A DNA stretch of 64,000 nucleotides from Molossus alvarezi (Eukaryota > Chordata > Mammalia > Chiroptera > Molossidae), in assembly GCA_037176705.1 (NCBI GenBank), contig CM073886.1, forward strand, positions 25,405,501-25,469,500, given 5' to 3'. Both the position numbers and the translations under genes were made by a program. Numbering within the stretch: the first letter of the stretch is position 1; each line of letters begins with the position of its first letter. Shown in pieces: positions 58,900 to 64,000 of the stretch. The notes under the pieces were generated by a model. That model was not told the origin of the DNA, ran no database searches, and saw only the letters and a list, made by a program, of their open reading frames with translations.

Positions 58900-59819
58900 A
58901 TCTGTTGTGAAATAGATGTCCCCGGTGCCTCTGCTTTTAATACAGGGGAAGAGATGTTTCCTTAGAACAATCATGGCGATGTTAACTCTCTCAGCCGACT
59001 AGCGGCACAGAGGAAAAGTGCTGCTCAGGTCTGAACTGGCGAGGCAGAAAGCTGCAGTGACAGTACATGTCCCTGTTACAAAGAGCACTGCTTTGCCAGG
59101 GAGAGCCGGACGCAGCAAAAAGCACAGCACAAAAGGACTTTGGTAGTGCAGTACCTCTGTTTTTATCCAGATAGGCTAGTAGCATGTTTATTCAGTGTGG
59201 TGCCGCTGCTGAGATAAGACCCGCTTCCTTCAGATGCCCTGGGCTGCTGTTTGTTTAGCTGCAGAACTTAATGAGTAATGAATGTGCTTGTCTGGCTGAT
59301 AGAAAGTATTTCCACAGACTGCGGTTGTGTTTATAGAGAGCAGGAGAGAGACCACAGGCAGCAATTTGTCGTCTTAGGTATCAGCAAAGTCTTCTCTTTT
59401 AACAACTAGACGATTTATTTTTAACTGCTTGACTCAGTGTTTGTCAGATGATTCGGACCATCAAACTGTAGATTGAAGTGCCCAGTGCGGGGGAAGCTGG
59501 AATGGCAAAGGAAAGGGGCTGGCTGGGAAAAGGGGTGGGATTTCAGCATCACCGTGCCTCCGCAGCTCTGCCTCCCCCTGTGGGAGAGAGTTTAGGGCTT
59601 TCAGCAGCATGAGTGTCTGTGCAGGTCAGGCTGGGAACCAAAGGCTGATTGATGGCTGCTTTCAACTGCTTAAAGACATAATTGCCCACTGGTGATTGGG
59701 GTATTGTGAGGAGGTGCCCAGGACCCAGGGACCAGAGTATTTTGAGCACCGGCCTCTACTGATCGGCAAATTGAGCTCCTCTCCTGCTTGATGCTGCCTG
59801 TCTCCAGAAGCCTCTCACC
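58900..59819 (+). promoter_or_regulatory. Candidate 5' exon and promoter region of the alternative MRTFB start
   Basis: Directly upstream of the alternative coding exon is unique, repeat-free sequence of higher GC content than the surrounding intron, as expected of a conserved promoter or 5' UTR. An AP-1-like TGACTCA lies at 59430-59436. No clear TATA box or CpG island is visible. The transcription start cannot be placed from sequence alone. Confidence 0.35.
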
Positions 59820-59823
59820 ATGA
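59791..59823 (+). promoter_or_regulatory. Small upstream ORF overlapping the alternative MRTFB ATG
   Basis: An ATG at 59791 opens a 10-codon frame (MLPVSRSLSP) whose TGA stop at 59821-59823 overlaps the main ATG at 59820 as ATGA. If the transcript includes this stretch, ribosomes ending here would stop exactly at the MRTFB start, which could favour reinitiation or dampen translation. The alternative is that a splice acceptor at 59806-59807 removes the upstream ATG. Confidence 0.4.
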
Positions 59824-59940
59824 TCGATAGCTCCAAGAAGCAGCAACAGGGGTTCCCAGAGATTTTAACTGCTGGAGATTTCGAGCCATTAAAAGAAAAG
59901 GAATGCCTTGAGGGGAGCAACCAGAAAAGTCTCAAGGAAG
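59820..59940 (+). CDS. MRTFB: MRTFB alternative first coding exon (short N-terminal isoform)
   Basis: This exon encodes an alternative 40-residue start for MRTFB, beginning MIDSSKKQQQGFPEI and ending GSNQKSLKE. I recognise it as the N-terminus of annotated MRTFB isoforms made from a downstream start exon. A brain-enriched isoform called SOLOIST has been described for this gene, and I am not certain it is this one. The start context is ACCATGA. The frame runs 40 codons plus one base to a GT donor (G|GTCAGT) after 59940. That is the same phase as the exon at 2481-2634, so both can join the same RPEL1 exon in frame. The peptide is charged and rich in Lys, Glu and Gln, with no signal peptide or membrane segment. 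It replaces the 51-residue long-form leader and should leave the RPEL, SAP, coiled-coil and activation regions unchanged. Whether the exon is a true first exon or is preceded by an acceptor (AG at 59806-59807) is unresolved. Confidence 0.9.
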
Positions 59941-61600
59941 GTCAGTGTTTCTGTGGACAGGGTCCAAACTGCCAAATTCCTATTCACATCAACCAGGCTA
60001 AGCGTGTCTGTCTGATTACCATGCTGTTTCTCTCTCTCTGTTCCCCGCTGTACCACACAGTCTGAGTTATTTGAAATGAAAGCTTAATGCTGTTCTTAGT
60101 AGCTCTCTCTAAAGATTCATTAACTGATAGAACTCTGGGGATTTTGCAATAATTAATACAGTAAATGAAACCAATCCTCATTTCACTCAAATCCTTCCAG
60201 GTTCCTTTTGTATGTCTTCTCATGTTCTCCAATTTTTTGTCCCCCCCTTCTTAGGAGAGGCCATTTCCTTTTCAATATTATTCAGAATACTGCTTCTTTT
60301 AGGTTTACAAACACATAATTCCAGGAAAATTAATTTTTAATTAACGTGTTTATGGGTTTTAGTGTTTAAAATGAGGAAGGTAGCTAGCTCTTAATTATAT
60401 CTTTAATTGATTGGTTTAATTTGTTATAATGTATACTGCATCGTTTTGTTTTTTAAACGCACATTGCCTAGTTTTGTGGTTTTGTAACAAAGCAGAGAAT
60501 TAGCTTAAGAATAGTGTCAATTATTAGTGGCCACTGCACAGGTACTCCACTGATTAGTTTAAGAAAATGGCCAAAGGCATGGGCATTGCAGTCCTGTGTC
60601 CTGGCATACTGAGTATGACAAGACAGTGCGTGGGGTGCTTTACTGCTGCAGCTGGAGATCAAGGGCTACGGTGTGAGAAATCCAAGATCTACAGAGAATA
60701 AGTTTTTCCTAAATTTGAGATCTGCAGATCACCTCTCTCAATACTTGTTTAACTTGAAAATAGATTTTCTAGTGTTTTTTGGGAGGAAAAACCCCACAAT
60801 AACCTCTTTTTCATTTTATGTGCTTTCAGCTCCTACCATGAGCCACCCCCTCACCTCTCCACTTGTTCTTGCTCATCTTATAGAGACCCAGAGAGTAAAT
60901 GCAGAGTTATCTGCCTAAGTAGTAATTTGAGCATCTTCCAAAAGGATATTCCTCCTTTTTTTTTTCTCTCTCATTTAGAATATGAACATGATAGACTGTC
61001 ACAGATTTAAAAGATAATAATTAGAAACAATAGTTGGAGTTGCTCAAGTTGAACTACTTTTGGGTATGGGTAGAAAAACATCTAGATTGAAGCATACAAC
61101 ACACAATGAGGTATAAATAGCTGTTGCCAGGAACCAAACAATGGGTCGCCTCTGCTTGTGCATAGCAAGCCTTACTGTAGGTTGTTATAGAAGCAGTACC
61201 GGTGGAGTTTTTAGGACACGTTCTGGAGACTCGCTGAGGGGAACTTTAAATTTATTAAATCATTCACTTTTTAAAAAAAGTTTAAAATGATCTATACATC
61301 ATTTAAGGCAAGTTCAAGTATTAAGCTACTATTACTACCTTAAATTTAAAATAATTTTTGTGCTACTTGAAAAACTGAGAAAGGAGAGGAAAATGGAATA
61401 GGAAAAATAAAAAGATGTCACAACAGCAGAATATAATAAAGGAGCATAGAAAGCAAGGATTAAAAATATAAAAACAAGGTGCATGGTAATTATCAACAGG
61501 AACAGCAAAGTAGAGTTGAGATAATTACATAATGTATAGCTTGTTTTCCTAACAATCGTGACATGCTTTCCATTTATACATATGTGATAGTATAAGGTCA
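59941..61600 (+). other. MRTFB: MRTFB intron after the alternative exon, unique
   Basis: Intron begins at the GTCAGT donor. There is no young repeat and no exon signal comparable to the two MRTFB exons. Confidence 0.6.
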
Positions 61601-61760
61601 AAAGAGCAAGAGCATGGACTCCCAAGTGAGATATATACTTAGGGTCCAATCCCAGGCATACCATTTTCTAGCTTTATGACCCTGGACAAGTTCTGTACAA
61701 TGAGGAGAAACGATATGTACTTCATAGTGTTTTTATGAAATGCCTGGTTTAATGCCAGCT
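61601..61760 (+). mobile_element. MIR SINE remnant
   Basis: GAGCAAGAGCATGGACTCCC, followed by CTAGCTTTATGACCCTGGAC and CAATGAGGAGAAACGATATG, matches the 5' two-thirds of MIR. Confidence 0.75.
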
Positions 61761-61830
61761 TATCATCCCTCTTCTTTCTTGTTTTTTTAACTCTTAGTTA
61801 TTTTTCCCTTTTTTCTAAAATTAAATTTTT

Positions 61831-62098
61831 TGTTTTGTTTTGTTTTGTTTTTTATCCTCACCCGAGGACATTTTTCCATTTTTTGTTCAGGTAGAGTGGG
61901 AGGGAGAGAGAGGAACAGAGAGAGAGAGAGAGAGAGAAACATCAATGTGAAAGGAACACATCGAGTGGCTGCCACCCGCACGACCGACCAGGGCCGGGGA
62001 CAAACTGCAATCGAGGTACGTGCCCTTAGCGGGAACCAAACCCAGGTCTCTCTGGACCACAGGCCGACGCTCTAACCGCTGAGCCAAACCGGCCAGGG
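61831..62098 (-). mobile_element. Ves-type SINE
   Basis: This is a full-length minus-strand copy with a TTTTG-rich tail complement. Direct repeats CTAAAATTAAATTTTT lie at 61815-61830 and 62099-62114. Confidence 0.96.
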
Positions 62099-62114
62099 CT
62101 AAAATTAAATTTTT

Positions 62115-64000
62115 GAGCGCTCTCTCTATATATAGACAAAATATAGAAGTATATTTTACTGTCATGTAAATTCATGGATATAAAGAAGTAAGGGGAGAGA
62201 ATGTTCATATTTTAAAACACTCCACAGAAATGATTAGACGATAAAATTCATCTGTCTCACCATGGTTGCACTGAACTGGGTTTTGCTTTGTATCTCAACA
62301 GACTGTATCTCTACTCATTTTCTGGTACAGATAGTACTGAGGGCAAAAAAACTTAGAGATACTGAGGGTGATCTCTATGAAAATATCTTGATTCCTATGC
62401 AAGATCAAATACGTGGAATTTAGTGTCACAATTACTGCTTACAGATGAACCCAATGGTCAGCTTATAAGACTCATAGAATAAAACAAGGGACAAGCCACT
62501 GCAGAGTTTCATCTACTTTTAAGCATGGGGTCAGACGTCAGTTGTATCAATCCACACAAAATGACTACAGTTGTTTGAACACTAAAACACCCTAGTCTGA
62601 TTAGAGCCTACGCTGTTTTGTTAAAAGAGACAAATATATGTGACTGTTAGTAATGTCTAATGGTTTATGCCTCATTTGTTAAGGGACACAAAATATTTAT
62701 TATGTTTCACATCAACAGTGTTTGGTTTTCCATTCCTTTGTGGCAAAATTGTTTTTTGTATGTTATTTTGACTGAACAACCTTTGGGATTATTTTTAATG
62801 TCTGTCTTTTAAGTTTCTAGGTAATGAAGGAAAAATAAATTTGTGTCAGTTTAATTCTATCTAATCAGAGACACAGCTTGAACTCACTGGTGTTTCTGAC
62901 ATGAGTCTACTATAGGGGTTAAAAGTTCACTCTGCTTCTCAAGTAGTTGGTCTAGTTCTTGCTTATATTAGGATATTTTGGAACTCTTATTGTTGCAAGT
63001 ATAGTTAGCTGAAATTATTATTCGAGGGAAAAAAGACTTTGGAAGCAACAATCATAGGTTTCAAGAGTTTATGTGACATCTTAACAGAAAATTTAGGGAT
63101 GCCTATTGAAAATGTGTGCACTGCCTCTGCGTAGTTGTCATCATATAACCAGAGAATTGTTTGGATAATAAAGCATATCACCTAACAGTTTTGTTAATGC
63201 TTATATAAACTTTATGATAATTATCAACCCATGTGTGTAGTTGGAAGATTTAATTATTTTTTGCCTTAGGTGACAGTAGCAATAAATATCATGAATTCTG
63301 ATCAAATTCAAAATAGGGCATTTTTCTTAGACTAGTTTCTTTTGTCAAAGCAGCAACGGGGAATCTTAACTTTTATTCACAAAAAGATTAGAACATTTTC
63401 AAATAATGTTCAACAGAGATGAGATTTAAATTTAATTTCTGATTCTAGAGCTAAAGAAGGATATTACTAATCACTGACTTGAAAACTTAAGAATCAATAA
63501 TTAGGAATTTTGAAGGAATATTAAATAAACTGAGATAAATGGTTTAATGAGTCATTAACATAATGAACATAATACCAACGCTACCAGCTAGTTATATCCC
63601 ATATTTATCAAGACAAATGGTAGCAAATGGATTTAAAGATTTTGATGTTCAATATGCAGAGCTCTCTAATGGTAAAGATGAAATACCACTTAAAGAAAAC
63701 TGGGTTGTGTATTAATTACCTGGACTAAACTAACTGCTCTAACAAAAAAAAAACCCAAACTCAGTGTTTTTTAACCAATCAAAGTGATTTTTTGCTTAAA
63801 ATATAGTCCAAGATGGACTGGACAGCTTAGTCAGCTGTCTTCTAAGAAGTGACTTGGGGATCTGGGCCTCTTTCATTTTGTGGCTCAATTGGAGGGTGGG
63901 GGGAGGAGTTACAGATTTGGAGGACCACATTCCTAATCTGGCACAGGCTAGTGTATAACAGTTGAGGTAAAATATGTGAAAGTTTGTGGTACATTGCATA
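62115..64000 (+). other. MRTFB: MRTFB intron, unique
   Basis: This is AT-rich sequence with no SINE, no recognisable LINE and no exon. The RPEL1-encoding exon expected next is not present. Confidence 0.55.

Noticed and set aside
1..64000. Endogenous retrovirus or LTR element
   Set aside because: I found no gag, protease, reverse-transcriptase or envelope motifs of retroviral type and no paired LTRs. All reverse-transcriptase-like sequence here is L1.
1..64000. MIR193B/MIR365 microRNA genes, which lie near MRTFB in other mammals
   Set aside because: They lie outside the MRTFB introns as I recall, and I see no sequence matching them here.

Overview
This window is mammalian nuclear DNA from a bat, most likely a yangochiropteran microbat. 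The main evidence is about 38 copies of tRNA-derived Ves-type SINEs in several subtypes. Most carry a Pol III A box (TGGCTCAGCGG) and a B box (GGTTCGGTTCC), a CT-rich middle, and a tail ending GTCCTCGGGTGAGGATAAAA. They sit among L1, MIR, Tigger and hAT debris. Nothing suggests a bacterial, viral or plasmid sequence.

Only two stretches are convincingly protein-coding, and both belong to one gene on the + strand: MRTFB (MKL2, myocardin-related transcription factor B). The exon at 2481-2634 encodes the 51-residue N-terminus of the long form. The exon at 59820-59940 encodes an alternative 40-residue N-terminus. Each ends in a GT donor after the first base of a codon, so both can splice in the same frame to the same RPEL1-encoding exon, which lies beyond the window. 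Nearly all the rest is the roughly 57-kb intron separating these alternative starts, plus flanking intron on either side.

Layout. 1-1600: L1-derived DNA with a short SINE. 1915-2390: an L1 ORF2 remnant ending just before the first MRTFB coding exon. 2635-13860: mostly unique intron with an L1 3' end, a few SINEs and MIR. 13860-19000: SINEs, two Tigger elements and several L1 pieces, some nested. 19900-29000: a SINE-dense zone built into L1 fragments. 29000-36000: unique intron, more SINEs, and a diverged inverted duplication (about 31.7 and 35.8 kb). 36100-42100: L1 remnants with SINEs. 45097-51973: one old L1 with recognisable target-site duplications, a 60-bp tandem array in its 5' region, a shortened ORF1 and six later insertions. 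52000-57000: mostly unique DNA with two SINEs. 57059-61830: a SINE-free zone holding the alternative exon. 62100-64000: unique intron.

I found no new molecular system. The items most worth following up are the alternative MRTFB start exon with a small upstream ORF touching its ATG, a recurring tRNA-head-only short SINE form, the inverted duplication, a perfect 20-bp hairpin at 13440-13501, and the structure of the old L1.
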